This document shows positions 1 to 14,300 of a stretch of DNA of 64,000 nt, piece after piece. Position 1 is the first letter of the stretch; each line of letters starts with the position of its first letter. A program made the translations under genes and the position numbers. Location: positions 9,548,001 through 9,612,000 of the forward strand of contig CM075101.1 of assembly GCA_037576195.1 (NCBI GenBank), in the 5' to 3' direction. Source of the stretch: Phytoseiulus persimilis (taxonomy: Eukaryota > Arthropoda > Arachnida > Mesostigmata > Phytoseiidae). The notes under the pieces were generated by a model, which saw nothing but the letters and a program-made list of their open reading frames with translations, made no database searches and was not told where the DNA came from.

Positions 1-3000
1 AACCTCGGAGCGAACTGCTGAGGAGTTCGTTAATCATTGCGGTTGTTTACAACAATGTTCCTGTTGCTCGATGGCAGCCGACGGAGAAAGAAGTTGGACG
101 AGACGTGAGCTGGATCACGAGCTTCACTTCGTCATCGGCAGATTTGGAAATTTTTTCCAAAAGCCCCCTGAGTCCCCTGCACTCCGGAGCGCGTTTCGGA
201 ACGATGCGTCGACGGAGAAAGAAAGAAACTCCATGGATCAAAATCAGCGCAATGCCGAACTCCGCTTGTTGACGGCATAATCATGCCTCAAAACGGCTGG
301 TGCGGTGCGATTCCCGTCGGAAATTCATTCATCATTTTCAGGGCCGCACTCCCGACTTGCGAATGGGCTGTCTCCGTGAACGCTTCGACCGGAACGGAGA
401 TCCTTCTGTATAGTAGCGCCTGAGACAGACTGCGGAGAGAATCGAAACGGCTCTCTGATAATTCTGTCCTCGAGGAACGCTCCAAAAGTCACGGATTCGC
501 TTCCAGACGACAGACTCTGGCGGAGGAAGCGGTCTCCCGCGTTACGTCAGGAGACCAATAGCTCGAACTGGTGATACGCGGAGAGTCTCCCATTTGCACT
601 TTCTGGAGGGGTTTTCGCCGTCTCGATCTCAGCGAAACGAATGAGTGCTCCCCCGAACGGAAAATGGACTCTGTGACTGGGACAGTTCTGACCTGAACAT
701 TCAACCAGAAGAATTCGGGCTGGAGTCGCTGTTTGATCATTCGCCTGATCGTGTACCGACTTTTCGTCCGGTCCATAAGTATCAACGCGTGGTTGTTGGA
801 GAATCTGCATCCACGACGGTATCGAACCGTGCCTGTCAGGGAGATCGCAACATCTACAGTGTGGGCGACACTTATCAGTCGCTGCACTGGTCTCATTTTC
901 GGCGCTTTCTTTCGTTGTCCAAACGAATGATTTGTTCATGGTCAGCAGACAAACATTGAGGTATTCGGGCTACACTGGCCGCACGGTTCCATTTCGAAGT
1001 CCAGATAATCCGACCGTAGCGTCTTCGGGCATTCCTCGCTCTCTTCGGTACTCTGGGCCAGGCGGGGATCGATGGGATGACGCGAGTGAGCTCTAATGCG
1101 ACCCATTACGAGCCAACATACTTGGGAGTCCTCCTGGAAATTCGAGCTGACCTGGAAACCGCCTCTCGCAACTTTCATGTATACATTGAGTTCCGACATT
1201 CAAACTGAGAAGATAAGCCTCTCACAACAAAAAAAAATTGTTTATGAGACTCCGCTCGAATCCTTGTTGCCAGATTCGAGAGCTTTTCGCTCCTAGGGGA
1301 AAGCTGCAGGACCAGATGCTTCCTGCGGGGTTTTCCAACATCTGAGAGAACCGGAAGTCCTGCTTTCAGAGGGCGTCGATGCTCTCATCCACGAGGCAAC
1401 TGCGTTGTGCAAAACAGCTCACGTTCCAACGAAAAATGCCGAGCTAATCAGTTCCTCAGTTCAGTCTTCAAAGCCAGTACTGAGGTGTCTAAGTAACGAG
1501 ACTGATCAGATGCCTGTGCCAGCGGCACGAGAAATTCAGTTCGATACCACGGCGTTTGCTTGAACGGAAGGGAAGACTTTTTCTCAGCCAGAGCCGTCAA
1601 TCGGTTCTCTTGAGTGAACGTTAATTATTCGCTGGAGAACAGGCGACAAGAGTGGCATCTCCTCATTCGCAAATGAGCCATTGTCTTGGATAAGTGTTGA
1701 CTGATCAGTGCTCGAAAATCTGAAACTCTGTTTGCACTGTACCTGCACCGACTTCGAATAACATTTCGGAGAATGCGAAAGCCACGGAACGACTGTTTAA
1801 CGTGATTGACGGCCCGCTGTCGGATGCCCTGGCGCCTTTGGCTTCGCTTGATGCCATCGGGAACGGGAAAATCTTTTCTTCGCCTCTCTTGGGCGGCCGA
1901 TCATAATCGACCGTGAAATGGTGGCTGTGTGGCCGATCGGACAGCTAGTTGAGAGCCGGCACATTTCGGAGCCGTATGTTGCTGCCTTTCCGAACGTATT
2001 TTCGTATTTTTTTTCCGTACATGGCGTCTCCAGATGTTCCTCGAAAGATCACGTCGCCGTATCAAACTGGAATGGCGCGCGTCGAGCGAAAACCGAGATT
2101 CCGTCTCGAAGATTTGGTTTTTCGCCTCAAGTCTCTCGTGCGCCAAGCGGTGACGAGAAAAGAAACTGGTTCCGATCCTGTGATCGTTTCTCTCAACGCG
2201 ATTCCATGGGTCCCACACGATCCCAAGTGTGCGGGTTTATGGCTCCATAAATACGGAAACGGAGAAGAAACAGAACGTGTGAACGCCCGATTACCGGTCA
2301 GGAGAACAAATCGCGCCGCCGATGAAGTTCTCGATCCGGATCCAAGCCGGAAGTTCTCCCAAACGGCTCGGAGCAAGGTCGCGTCGACCTGAACAAGGTT
2401 GCGAGCAAAGCCGGGCCGTGAGTTACAGAGGTGTGCCGCCGGCCAGGTAACCGGGTAGGCGAGCGTTCGCGGAGCCAGTCGGGAAGGTCCATGGATTGGG
2501 CGACATGGATCACAGCGGAACAATGCGCGCATCGCGAGCTGGAATCTTTCCGACCCTCTCTGCGAGCGTCTCCTCGCCCGTTCCTAGTCACCTACCGGCT
2601 GTGCATTCGCATCTCATAGCGAAGTTTGTGCTCATCATCAGCTTCTAGGAAACAAAGCAAGCAGTAACTCGTCGGAACGGTACCGACGCTCCCAGTTCGC
2701 GCTGTGGGGCAACCATCGCTTCCCACCCCAGTGGCCGTCGAGTGTGCTCCGAAAGGATAACACGGATCATAGGGAGCTTGTGTGTACTCGGAGTTCTCGG
2801 AACTCTCTCAGGTTTTTCGTTGACCGTTATGATAGCCCAGAATTCGTTCACCTGTGTTTCCCAGACCCGAGGAAGGCTATCGGGACCACGATGTCGCAAG
2901 GTTTCTTCCGCGAGGTGGATCCGCGTTTTGTGGTTTCAAATTCACACCACGGAGTCCTTCCTACTGCAGGCCCTCCTGGCAATTTGTCACATTGTTCCAC

Positions 3001-6000
3001 ACTTTTCTCCGCCAACTCTTTTCGAACGTCTCGAATCGATCTCGTGCTGATCCGAACAGAAATTCGACTCGTATGCCTCGTATGTTTCGATGGTACACTC
3101 GGGCTTCGTTGGATGCGAGTAGCGCGCTGTCGGAAGTCATTGCGGGATCATCCGACGTGTGCCATCCGAGTTTGAAATGGCGAAGTTCAACTCGGAAAGA
3201 ACGGGCCCCGGGGAAGAGTATCCACACGGCCGCGGACGAGCTTGGTCGTTGATGAAGTCTTTCGAAAAACCGAGTCACGAATTCGAATCTGGGGCCGCTT
3301 TCGTTGATCCACTTGGGAGTCGTGCGCAAGCGTGGGACCTTGAAGAACCTGACGTCACATCGTTCTATGGGCAGCCTTATTATTGATTTGGTCGTATTTG
3401 TGGTCATGACCAAAAGTGGGTCATCGATTCTCGCCTGTGAGCTGAAGCTCATTAGGTCTCCTCTCGAAATGTTCGTCAAACCGATCTGTTCCACCCGCGA
3501 GATCGAACTTCGGCACGTGTGGGTGTCGAGCCGTTGTTGACCCAACAGTGGGACCGCTAACTCATCTCGGTGCTGATTCGCGCTGCATGCCACCATGCAG
3601 AAGTTTACGACAGACAGAGACAGTATCGATCAGATTAGAACAGAACCAGTCTTCCCGGTAGTCTGGTCACGATAGTCACGAGCTCGAATTGGTTGGAATC
3701 TGTTGCGCGATGCTCTTGCACTAGTCGCTTCTGGCGTGGGGAATAATCAGTTCCAGTATCGCTCAAGAACTCGCAAGATTATATTGCGCGACAAAACAGT
3801 ATGACTAGATAAGTACTTGTTTTGTGCCGTCGTGACAACTGCGGGAAGACAAAAGACTTGTTGAAGAACAGAACACGAGCGCTGATTGAGGAGCACCTGG
3901 TTGTGATTTCTCGAATCGATAGACCAGCTCTAGCGAAATCCGTCTTCTGTCGGAGCAACGGTGATAAATGTTTCGACTATATTAGCGTTCACTCAGGGTC
4001 GTTTCAACTTTGAGCGGAACTGGATGCGAGACCGAACTGCTGAACAATCGCTTGACGGTTGGGTTTTTTTCCGATCATCCGTCAAAACCGAGGTAGTCCA
4101 TCCATGTCTCCATTTCCTTTGGTTCCATGTTCAGATCTCTCCCCAGGGATCCCTTTATCCTGGATCGGCCTCTGTCACCGCTCCTTCGTTCGATGGCGGG
4201 TCGTCTGCGTGTTCTGGCGGACTCGGCTTTGCATTTCTATTCGAGCCGTTTTGTATCCCTTCGCTCATCTATCTCGCTGGTGAACGCCCAACACATCTCT
4301 TTATTTTCTTCTGGGTTTCGCACGTCCTGAGGCGGAGCGCTCCGACTGCATTCGGGTGGCTCAACGCTCCGCCGTGGGATCCTCGGGGCGTTCGTCGAGA
4401 TACTCATCTCTTCTGACGGCCTGTTGGTACCGTCCCACGATCTCGCCCTTCGTTCGCTTCCTCGAGAGATGTTCGTGCTTGATCCTCGTCCGCTCCCGGA
4501 GAATTTCATGGGACTTTCTTCTTCCGGCCGCCTTCCATCTGAGGAAACCGCTCTCTGTCCTCCACCGTCCGTAAACGAGAACGGTGCCCATAGTTCGGGC
4601 AAATGCCGGAAGGGAGCTCATGGCCGACCATCCTTCGCGCTTCGGGTTTGAGGTGGATGAAATCAGAACGAATCCATTCATCGATGATCCATTCGATCGC
4701 CAGATTTTCTCGTCCAGACGTGTCACAGAATGAGGTTCATTAAATTCTCCGATCTCTCGACTCATTCAAATCAGCTTTGATCGATCCGAATCTTCTAAAG
4801 CCTGAACGCGGGCGCCACAGCCGATGACCTGACGCTGCACATCCTTGTCGTTATAGGTATCGCTGTGACTGTACAAATCTCGACCCGTTCGCTACATTGG
4901 GACGAGGATGAGGATTGTTATACAAAGCTCCCGAATCCGATATTGAGAGGAGCCTATGTAGTTGTGCTTCATGTTTCTAGACTGAAAGACGAAGACGTCT
5001 CAGAATGTCCACAGTTTCGTGTCGTTCTACGTTGCGACGGCATTGCGAAATGCTATTTTATGCAGTAGCGACAAACGTTCTGGTCTGAATAGAATGCGCT
5101 GTCACGTTCATGCGTAGGACAGCATCGCGAGACGCAGACCTCAACATTATCCGAAAATGTCGGGAAACGAACGCGCAACCCGGATGAGCTTTTTACACTT
5201 TCGGAAGCAGAAGACGAAATGCTTGTAAGAGAGCCGATTTTTTTGCGCGAGTCGCTCTTTCCGACAGTGCAAGGAATAATCGAAGTTGCGCGGACCTTCG
5301 CGGAAGTTGACTTGTGCAATAGTTTTCCTCAAGAGCCATCATACGAATTAAAAATAAAGATCCTAGAAGGAACATCTATCCGTCGAAAGAGGGCTCGGGA
5401 CACGGTGAACGAGTTTCGTGGCATGAATTTTCGTTGCATCATTATTATGATTTTAGTCTCTAGAATCGCCTCGAGGTGTCTCCCGAAATCGCGGATCTCA
5501 CCGAATGTTGGGAAACTTCTCTGATTCTAGGTTTGATATCTGTAATCTGAGATGACCTACAGGAGGCACTGTACCTCACCGAAGCCGCTTATCAATGTCG
5601 TTCGATGCATGTGTCACGTGCACAATTTCCATGGTAAGCGCATATGTGGAAGCAGCCTCATTGCCATTTCCCTTTCAATTTCCCTGAACCGCCGGGCAAG
5701 GCACCCGGTTGGAAGTCGCCCCTGAACCGAGCAGGAAATTCGAATGAGCGCCCTCCTGCTCGGTTCCAACGCGGTTCCCTTCGTTAGAAATCCGCGCTCA
5801 ATCACTTCTATCGGTGGATGATCGATTCTTTCCGGGCGCGCTCTGCAGAAACCGGCTGTAGCCACCGGAAAATGGGTGACCCTCAGTTACTTCAATTGAC
5901 AGATTATCGGTTCAAACATCCATCCAATTCATGGTCCGAGTACATAACCGAGAATCTTGCGTGACGAAGCTACTCTGTTGGTTGGAAACAATGGTGAGAC

Positions 6001-7172
6001 TTCGAGAATACATGTGATAAATGGGTTAGCGACCGATTTGGAATGGAGGGTGATACCTTCGTGGATACGGGTACGTTTGACAAGGAGGATAACTGGAGAC
6101 TCCGGACCATAACCCTGGAGCGGGTGTCGAAACCACCCCAAGGAGCAGCTATGACTCGCGAGCGCTGATTGCGGTATCTCCGTGACGTTCTGGGGGAAAA
6201 CTATTCTGTTAGCATATCAGCGAGCAGTATCGATGTCGCTGTATAGATAGACCACTATTATCCCGGAGAAACAGAGGAAACCCGGGCTGGGCTCTGGGCA
6301 CATCTTCGAGGTTGTCGGCGGCTGTATGGTGGGCGAATGCTGGGTCTCGTTCGGGAGCTGATGTGTCTCCACCATTTTCTGGCTGTCTTTCGTTTTCTAT
6401 GCGTGAGAGAGTGAGAGCGCCAGTGGTCTTGCGTCCTCGCCTCGTTACGCGGTGGTGGAGCAGGTTTTCGATTCTGCGCTCTTGAATCGAGAATCTTCGG
6501 TCTACTGTCACTCGGAGAACACTTCGGGGTGATCCGGGCGCTCGTCGGGAGGATTTTCACATGAACCCTCTCGATGGTCGGTGCTGATTCTGGAGGTCGA
6601 GTTCTTCAATTCTGAATATGAGTCCTGATTGTTTTGTCCGAAAACCGCACAGAAACACGCCTCCAGGCTCAAAGGAAACCTCAGGAGCGCCCGCTGCAGG
6701 CCCTAACGTCCCTTCGTCGAAGTGCGCCAAGTCGCAACGAACTCGATCTCAACCCTTCGCTATGGAGTGAAGACCACGACGAAACACAATAGAAGTCAGC
6801 TGTAGAGGCCGCGGACGAGCTGACCGAGTGATGAGCCCATGCCGAATTCTAGATTGTTCCCGGTGGTTTTCGGCTTTTGTTGCGCAGTGACTCATCGGTC
6901 TGAAGTCATCCAGGAATTCGGGCAAGAACAGTTCTGCTCGCGTCCCGCTGCACGCTCCGCGAAGACGACATACTGTATACGGCGATGTGGCGAGCGTGGG
7001 TGATACCCCAAAAGCATCCGCTTCTGCGGCGAGTGTTTCATACTTCAGCTGATAGAGCGAGCGTCGAAGTCTCACGTTCTCCAGTGCGCGAGACGTAGAA
7101 TCCGAGACTAGAATCTAGGAGTTGTCGCTTTCAGCCGTTTCCGAGGATTAGCCACGAGCCCCTTGAGTGAGA
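1..7172. other. No supportable gene; intergenic or upstream intron sequence
   Basis: Both strands were read and no recognisable protein family, RNA gene or mobile-element protein was seen. The longest open frame is a 211-codon minus-strand run at 2961-3596 with no family resemblance. A purine-rich minus strand at about 4050-4770 is open in more than one frame, again without family resemblance. Part of the stretch may be promoter or 5' UTR of the CLIP gene that begins further right. Simple repeats are limited to short homopolymers. Confidence 0.5.
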
Positions 7173-7230
7173 ATGTCGAGGTCTGGCAGCCCGTTTTGTG
7201 AGAGTCCTCTTCACTGGTACGACATCAAAG
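7173..7230 (+). CDS. Candidate first coding exon of the CLIP-170-like gene
   Basis: An ATG with A at -3 opens at 7173, directly after an in-frame TGA (7164-7166). It encodes MSRSGSPFCESPLHWYDIK and ends at a good donor (AAAG|GTATGC, GT at 7231). The exon ends in phase 1, which is what the first certain CLIP exon at 8008 needs, giving the join K-D-PSDIL. CLIP proteins usually have a Ser/Pro-rich lead of a few dozen residues before CAP-Gly 1, so this start would be short. Phase fit alone has a one-in-three chance of being accidental. The true first exon could instead lie further upstream. Confidence 0.35.
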
Positions 7231-7649
7231 GTATGCGTCCAACCGTAGAGAGCTTGAGCCAATCTTCTTGCTCCGCGGGGCGAGCTCGGATCGGCTCACG
7301 AAGACCTGGAGTATCTTTCCGGGAGCCGATTTCCGAAGCGAGTCGCAGCCGGTTCCGTGAGGGAGCGAATGCCTCCGAGATTCGCAATCTAGCTTAGAAT
7401 CGGGATATTGATTCGATCAGACCAACGCAGATTACGTCAAGAGCCAGAAGGACGACGACGCCCACGGCTTTCGGATTGATTCAATGTGTGGTCAATCGAA
7501 TGAAGAAAAATCTGATATTGCGTTGACACTTCCGCTGAAGCCTTGAGTGAGCAAGCCATTCCAGAGTGTAGAAATCAGAGCCAAGAATCTCCAGGAGAAG
7601 CTCGATCGTCTGATGAACTCGAGGAACAACGCCTACGGAATCGCTGCGA

Positions 7650-7651
<2 letters not shown>

Positions 7652-7684
<33 letters not shown>
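7652..7684. repeat. Poly(T) tract of 33 bases
   Basis: An uninterrupted run of 33 T lies in the interval between the candidate start exon and the first CAP-Gly exon. It could be the poly(A) end of an inverted retroposon, but no clear target-site duplication or element body was found. Confidence 0.8.
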
Positions 7685-8007
7685 CTTGAGTCAGGGAGTA
7701 ACGCTCATTTGTCTCAATATGAGGTGGCCCTGGTTCTCGACCGATTCATGCGATAATTCAGCTCGCGGCGTCCTTCGGGATTTCCAGGACTTCACGTCAT
7801 GGACTGATTTTGAGTTCCTTGGGGCTCGAAACATCAAGATGCCATGTTCCTAGAACCCGAATCTCTCTCTCTCTCACATTTTGTATTAGAAGTTTACACG
7901 AGGAAGTGGCGATTCGCGTATCAGAGGGCTGATAGGCCGTGGAAAGGCGCCAGCGAGAGCTTCCACTCCGCAAAACCAGTCTAACGACGACTCGTTTCCG
8001 TTTCCAG

Positions 8008-8327
8008 ATCCCTCAGACATCTTGACCCATGACCCGGACGATTTCATAATCGGTGATCGCGTGTGGGTGAACGGGACCAAACCCGGTTACATCCAGTTCA
8101 TCGGCGAAACGAAATTCGCTGCCGGTGACTGGGCTGGTATCGTGTTGGACGAACCGATCGGAAAGAATGATGGATCCGTATCTGGCGTACGTTATTTTCA
8201 ATGCGAGCCCAGACGCGGGGTGTTTGCACGCCTTCAACGGCTTACTCGCTACCCCATGTCCGGCCATAACGGCGCCAACGATTCCACTCTGCTCCAAGAA
8301 GCTCCAGGAAAGTCCATCACCACCAGA
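8008..8327 (+). CDS. CLIP exon: first CAP-Gly domain
   Basis: The acceptor is TTTCCAG|ATC and the donor AGA|GTGAGT. It enters in phase 1 and leaves in phase 0. It encodes [20 protein letters not shown], then a Gly-Asp-Trp-Ala-Gly block, GKNDGSV (8160-8180) and [15 protein letters not shown]. All conserved CAP-Gly glycines and the aromatic pocket are in place, so this domain should bind tubulin and EB-type EEY/F tails. A Ser/Pro-poor linker follows. Confidence 0.95.
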
Positions 8328-11300
8328 GTGAGTGTAGAACACGGTGGGAATTCCCGGATCGGGTCGTCCCGTTGTCGGAACGTCCGCAGATCACAGATTC
8401 GTTTCGTTTCCAGACCGTCGTGAGGCCCTGCTCCCCGGGCGCTGTTGGTAGAGTCACCCCGACGTCTCCACCAAGAGCCGTCATCACGAACACTGAAAGC
8501 GTCGCTGTGGACCACGGTTTGAGGATCGGAGATCGCGTCATCGTGAATGCGTCCTCTGGTTTCAAGAACGGGACACTCCGCTTCATCGGTGCCACCGAGT
8601 TCGCCCAAGGACACTGGTGCGGTGTAGAACTCGATGAGCCCGCGGGAAAGAACGATGGTTCGGTTAACGGAAAAAGGTCAGTGACTCCACCGAGCTCGGC
8701 GTTCGTCTCTCCTGAAAAACTTTCGCGGTCCCGATTTCTTTTCAGTCGTTGCACCTGAGGGTATCGGTAGGAAGCAGGCGGCTCGTTCCCTCAGTTCGTT
8801 CGCATTTTGCTGGTCCGTATCACCCTCCCGCGAATCCTTTGGTTGGGCTCCCGCACGGGGTGCGGGGGCTGCTAGTTGGGACTTCCCTCGCACCAGGGCG
8901 GCTCGCACGTGACGGCACTACGCGGACGGCGGGCCCTCGGTGAGAGTGTGCGGTGACTGTGCGAGTCCTTGCTACGTACAAATGAGCGCAGCCGAAGGCC
9001 GTACTCACTGGCAACCGAGCCTATGGGAAACGGCTACGAGGCCATTGACCCGCGCCGCACAGGCCTCCGGGGCCGGAGTCGACGTCCTCAGGAGCCAACC
9101 TTTCGCTCTGTCTGGCCGAGCCCTGCCTGTTTCCGAGGAGGTGCATCTTTCGTCTTGACTCGACACACCTTACTGTCTCTGAATTTTCACGATTCACGAC
9201 GGAGTTTCCATCGTGCGAAGTATGCAATCGACGCACGTCATTTCGTCCGACCACGAGACCCCGAGCCGCGTCCGAATCGCACACGTAGAGGTCGCAGAGT
9301 CGACCAGAAGTTCTCATAGAAATGAGTTTCCTGAATTACTTGGAGACCTTCTCGACCGGATCCCGGAGTGAATTCTTGTCTGAAATCGACGTTGTTTCGT
9401 ATTTCGTGATTTTTTTTGGGGTCGCCCCGGAACCGAGCACTACTTGATTCCGTCGGCTCTGCCGAGAAGCGTGTCCTTGTCCCGGATTTCTCCTGCAGGC
9501 TTTCAGAGAGTCCTTGAGCGGCCTGTTCGGGACACTCTTTCGCCAGATATAACCTCGAACAGCCGAGTCTAGGCCAACTCTAGTCTGTTCTAGTTTTGCT
9601 TGGGCGCGGAGGAGCGCGGGGAGGGCGTCTCCGGCGGATTCTAGTTCGCCGGTCGGGTGGGGAGTTCGCGAGCTTTCTGAAAGCCGCTCAGGAACATGAG
9701 CATGTGGTACATCATTCGAAAGCTCTCGACCAGCCCTATCCAACACGAGGTCTTGTTTCTCGAAGCTGTGGGCCGCGGCCGTTTTCTGAGCGAAAACAGC
9801 TGAATTTCGAGACGGCCCGGCGATATCCCGATAACAAGCCTCCGGGCGTCGCTCAGTTGGAACCCACTTAATCTCTTTGGTCTTTTGCAGGTACTTCGCA
9901 TGTCGCTCAAAGTATGGACTGTTTGCGCCGGTGCATAAGGTCGCTCGCGAAGGAGGTCACACCACAACGACCGTGCACACTACGACTCGCACGACGAAGG
10001 TCACGTCGCCTCCTCGCATGGTGACACGCACAGGTAGCCGAGAGAGTATCGCCAGTAACGTCAGTTCCACGTCAAGCCATTCAATACGCAGAAGCAAACC
10101 CCGGCTTGGGGTGACTTCTTTAGCCGCAGGGGAAAGGCATTCAGGACAGCAGTCTCAACAGCAGGGCCAGGTTTGTCGCGTGAAACAACGAGCACACAAT
10201 TCCCGACCACGGAGAACAAAAATCATTGAGCAATGGAGAACGACCGGAGGTCCCAGGAGAATGGGATACTTCTTCATGTTTCCGCTTTGTCCATGTTTCT
10301 CGTTCGAACTTCTTCTTTTTGTTCGGAGTACCTCATGGAAAATTGCTTTCTAGGGTACTTTCTGCGCTCGGACAACTCCAAGGTTCCACGCTCCTGAGTG
10401 TGCCCAGATCGATGGTTTTGTGTTCGATTTCATGATCGTCGATGAATCGACATCGGCTGCTTGATGGTCTGGTTGTGTGTCCTGTCGGAGAGAACCACTG
10501 GCTGGTCGGTCGACTGCAGCCTCTCTCTCTCTCTCTCTCTCTCTCGAGGTGTTCTGGCGCTCCACTTGGAGCCGACTCGATTTTGGGGGCATCCCAGTTG
10601 ATGAATGCTAACCTTTGATTAGCTGTTCCATTCACCGTGGACGCGTCTAACTATGGATCCCGAATATCCCGCCTTCGAAGCTGCGTCCTCCGCGCGACCC
10701 GAGAGGTTTCCCAAGCCGAAGGCGTCATTCCGTTCGGATGGAGGCTGAGAGGGCGAGAGGACCGTCGACTCGGAGTTGCATTGGCACCTTGGAGTGAATC
10801 CGTTCGTGGTCGAACAAAAACAGCTCAGCTCACGTCTCCGGATCAGAGCATTCCACTGAGATTTTTGTTATTTGGGGTGACGATCAATGAGAACAACTGC
10901 ATTGTCGTGATGATGCTGACCCCTCGATGGAGGGAGAGTCGTTCCAGATGAACAAAACTCCGAGAATTATCTCGAACAACACGCACGCAAGTGGCTACGC
11001 ACCAGCCTGAATATTTTGTCCCAGCCCTGTGAGTCTGAAGGAAGTCCTGAGTGACAGGGGGTGAATTGCCGAATCCCTGACCGAAACTCGTTTCTCAAGC
11101 TCAGAACCTTCCTTCGCGTTGTCCTATGTTTTTCCTATTGATCCTAACCAAATAACAAGGAGTAGACTCCATCTCCACGAGAGGGGTTGTGCTTCGCTTC
11201 ATTTTCCCGACTAACTCGAACTCGAGCGTTCGTCACTTCTGTGTTCAATCATCGCAGCTCACAATGAGAATGCTCACTTCCATTCCGCTTCAGGCTTCGT

Positions 11301-14300
11301 TGATCACGCGTCTAAATGTTTTTTTTTTTTTCATTTTCTTCGTTAAAACTGGAGCCAATGCAATGATTTGATTTCCGATTTTCTTCCGTTTCAGTCTACT
11401 AATAAAGCGTTATCCAGTATACTTAGCCCGAATCAGGGCGTTCTGCAAGTGAGTATGGCTTCTAGAATTTCCGTTGCTCCATGTGTCACTGATGTTCTTT
11501 TTCATTTTGTGGATTCCACTTTTATTTCGAGCGAGTCGAGGGAGACCTGAGAATCATTGGGGGTTCCGATCGAAATCAGCTTATCGCGACGGCATCGGTC
11601 CTCTCTGTGAACAGAATCCTACCTTCGGTGGATATTCCTGCTGCAGCTTTTGAGCAGAGGAAGCAGGAAAAGCCCAAGTTTCATATCTGTACCAAACTCC
11701 ATCGGGTATGATGCGCACCGCACAAGATGCACCTCGCTTCGCGGCCAAGAAGTACTCTCGGCGGTTCCCGCTGACAGCTTTCGCGCTATCGAGACACGCT
11801 TGTGGAGGAAAACGTCACAGCATTCCTTCTGAACTTCAATCCTTTCCTATCGTAACGTTCACACCTACGCGACCGCGGCCGAAATGGGCTCGACTCGATT
11901 GGTTACTTCGGGAGACAGAATTCTGCCGGAATTCGGAAATGTCCGCTCTCCCAGCTCAAGCAACTTTGGATTTGCTCGTACGCGTTGAGAGTCTCTCAAT
12001 ATCATCTGTCACTGACGCCAGAAACTCCTCAAGGAGTTCGTCGGATGTGCGGCCGTTCCACTCGTCTCGATCTGATCGCTAAACCTGATTTTTCACCGGA
12101 AACTCAAAATTTCGCGTGTCAACTTGACCTTTCCAGGTGTATGTGGCCATGCGGGTCTCGTACATTTTTTCCAAAACTCAATGTCAAACTTTCCTGAAGA
12201 GCCTTAATAGGAGTCAATTCGTCTGCTCTACCTGAGACCGTCGATGTCAGTGCCTTCCTTCTCATTCATCGTTAAGCCGACGCGCGGAACCATCTGCGAC
12301 GTTTTCTTCATTCGTGTTCAACTTCGGCGGACAGACTACAATCTCGGAACCGTACGGTGGCTGAAAACGGCGAGGACGCACAAGGCTTCGTTATAACGCC
12401 AACCTAAAATTAAACTGGCTCGCTGCTCCACAGAAAGGAATAAGTGGCGAGCTGAGACCAGAGACCGATTCCCGAGTTAGCATTCATCCACTCCATCGCA
12501 CTGTTGAAATTTTCGATCGAATCCATTGCAATAAACTGGAAATAATTCACTGATGATTTCACTGGAGAGCTTAAGCAACACAGTTGCACAATCATAGCTC
12601 TAATCATGCTCGCCAAGATGCAAAATCTGACTAATCATGTAAATGTGCCACTGCGTGGATGATTGAGCCATTTGAATTCAACCTCGTCCAATGGCTATGT
12701 GAAATGAATTGCGAGTCACGGTGCGTTGTCACTCCTGGAGCTCATAGTCACGAAGAGCCCGTGTGAATACGCGATCGCTGTTTTCATTGGACTCCATGTC
12801 CGGAAATCGCATTCCGGGTTCGTTTCTCATTCTCGGTCCCGAGTGATCCCCTCTTACTCTCTCCCTCTCTTTGCCTCTCGCGTGGGAGAAAATCGAGAAG
12901 CATTCGGCAGAGCATTCTGTCACTCCTCCTATGGGGGCTGAAGGAAACCCGACGACCCCGATGTTTCTGATTGATCAATACGTGACTGGAATTAGCGTGT
13001 GCGTCTCGAGATTGAGTCGAGCTCTTGCTGGTATGGAGTTCACGGAAGGACCAAGAAGAGAAGATCGGTCGGGTTTTCCTTGAAAGCATGGAGAACATGA
13101 AGATCAAACGATACGATGTTAATTCAACGACGATTCTGACTCCGTCGACGACAAACATCTTCGGTTATGGATGAAGTGGACCGATCGCCGTGATTTGTTC
13201 TGGCTGCGTCCACCTACCCAAAGCCGCCCACAGCAAGCACGCCTCGGGAGACGAAAATCATGACAGGAGGTCAGGATCGATGAATCCAACCTCGATTGTC
13301 TGTCGATCCATCGGTTCGTTCTTGTATGGGGCTCAACTGCGTGGTAAGCCTCCACCGGTATCGCCCACGATTGATTTCTGCGCCGCAGAATCCGTCCCTT
13401 TGTCGTAGTGGACAAGTTCCCGAGAGCCCCAGCTGCAGTAGTATGCTAAAGTCTCGATTATCTTGCGAATCCGTCCTCAGCGAAGGTTCCCGTGCGAGGC
13501 CTACGCCTCACTTCTCAAGTCTCTCAAATCAGCGAGTTAGCGATGTTTTCTCGGCAAAGAGCTGGAAATTTTTCTTAGCGCATAAGCGGATCAGACCGAA
13601 TCCCACGCTTCACTAACATCCTTTCCCCGCCGAGGAGAGACTCGTGTTGTCGACGTCGTGGCGTGCCGAGCTTGAACTCCCGTTTTCGGACCTTGATAGT
13701 TGTCGTTTGTCAGCTCGAGTTTTTGATATTCTCGTTTCTGTTCTCCGTGCAGTCATGTGCTGCAAAGCATGCCGTCGGATAACCTGGAAGCTCCTTGAAG
13801 TCTCCGATCCTGTCGGCGTTGTCTGTTGACAAAGTCTGCGGGGGCGTTCCACCCAACCGAACCGTATGCTCTTTCTTACGTCCGTTCCGACGCAATCCCT
13901 CCAGCCAGTCAACGCGACCACCACCACAACCGCTACGCTGAAACATTGACTGTGCTTCTGTACTGTCGCGTTGTTGTGCGCGTTCACTGTAACGCTTGTT
14001 TCTTCAATCCGGTTCCCAGCTTGGAATATTGGAGAGGACTTGGAATTCCCGATACTCCAAGTCTTGGGCTGTGTTCAGTCCCTGTCTGGAGACTTTGCCA
14101 CGTCTTCTGTTCCGTTGAGAGAATTTCGAGAAGGGGGATCTCGTTCCTTGGAAGCTCCCTGGATCGGTCCCCTCCTGTTTTGTGGTCGCGTTTCGAGGTG
14201 AACCGTGCAGTGCATCCAACATGCCGTTTGACTCTGACTCTATGCGGAGGAGTTTCCGATTCAAGCCAATGGTGGGTTCCGTGATTGATCGTGACGGCTG

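Noticed and set aside
7652..7684. Inverted SINE/LINE tail
   Set aside because: The T run is clear, but neither a target-site duplication nor an element body with promoter boxes or reverse transcriptase could be found.
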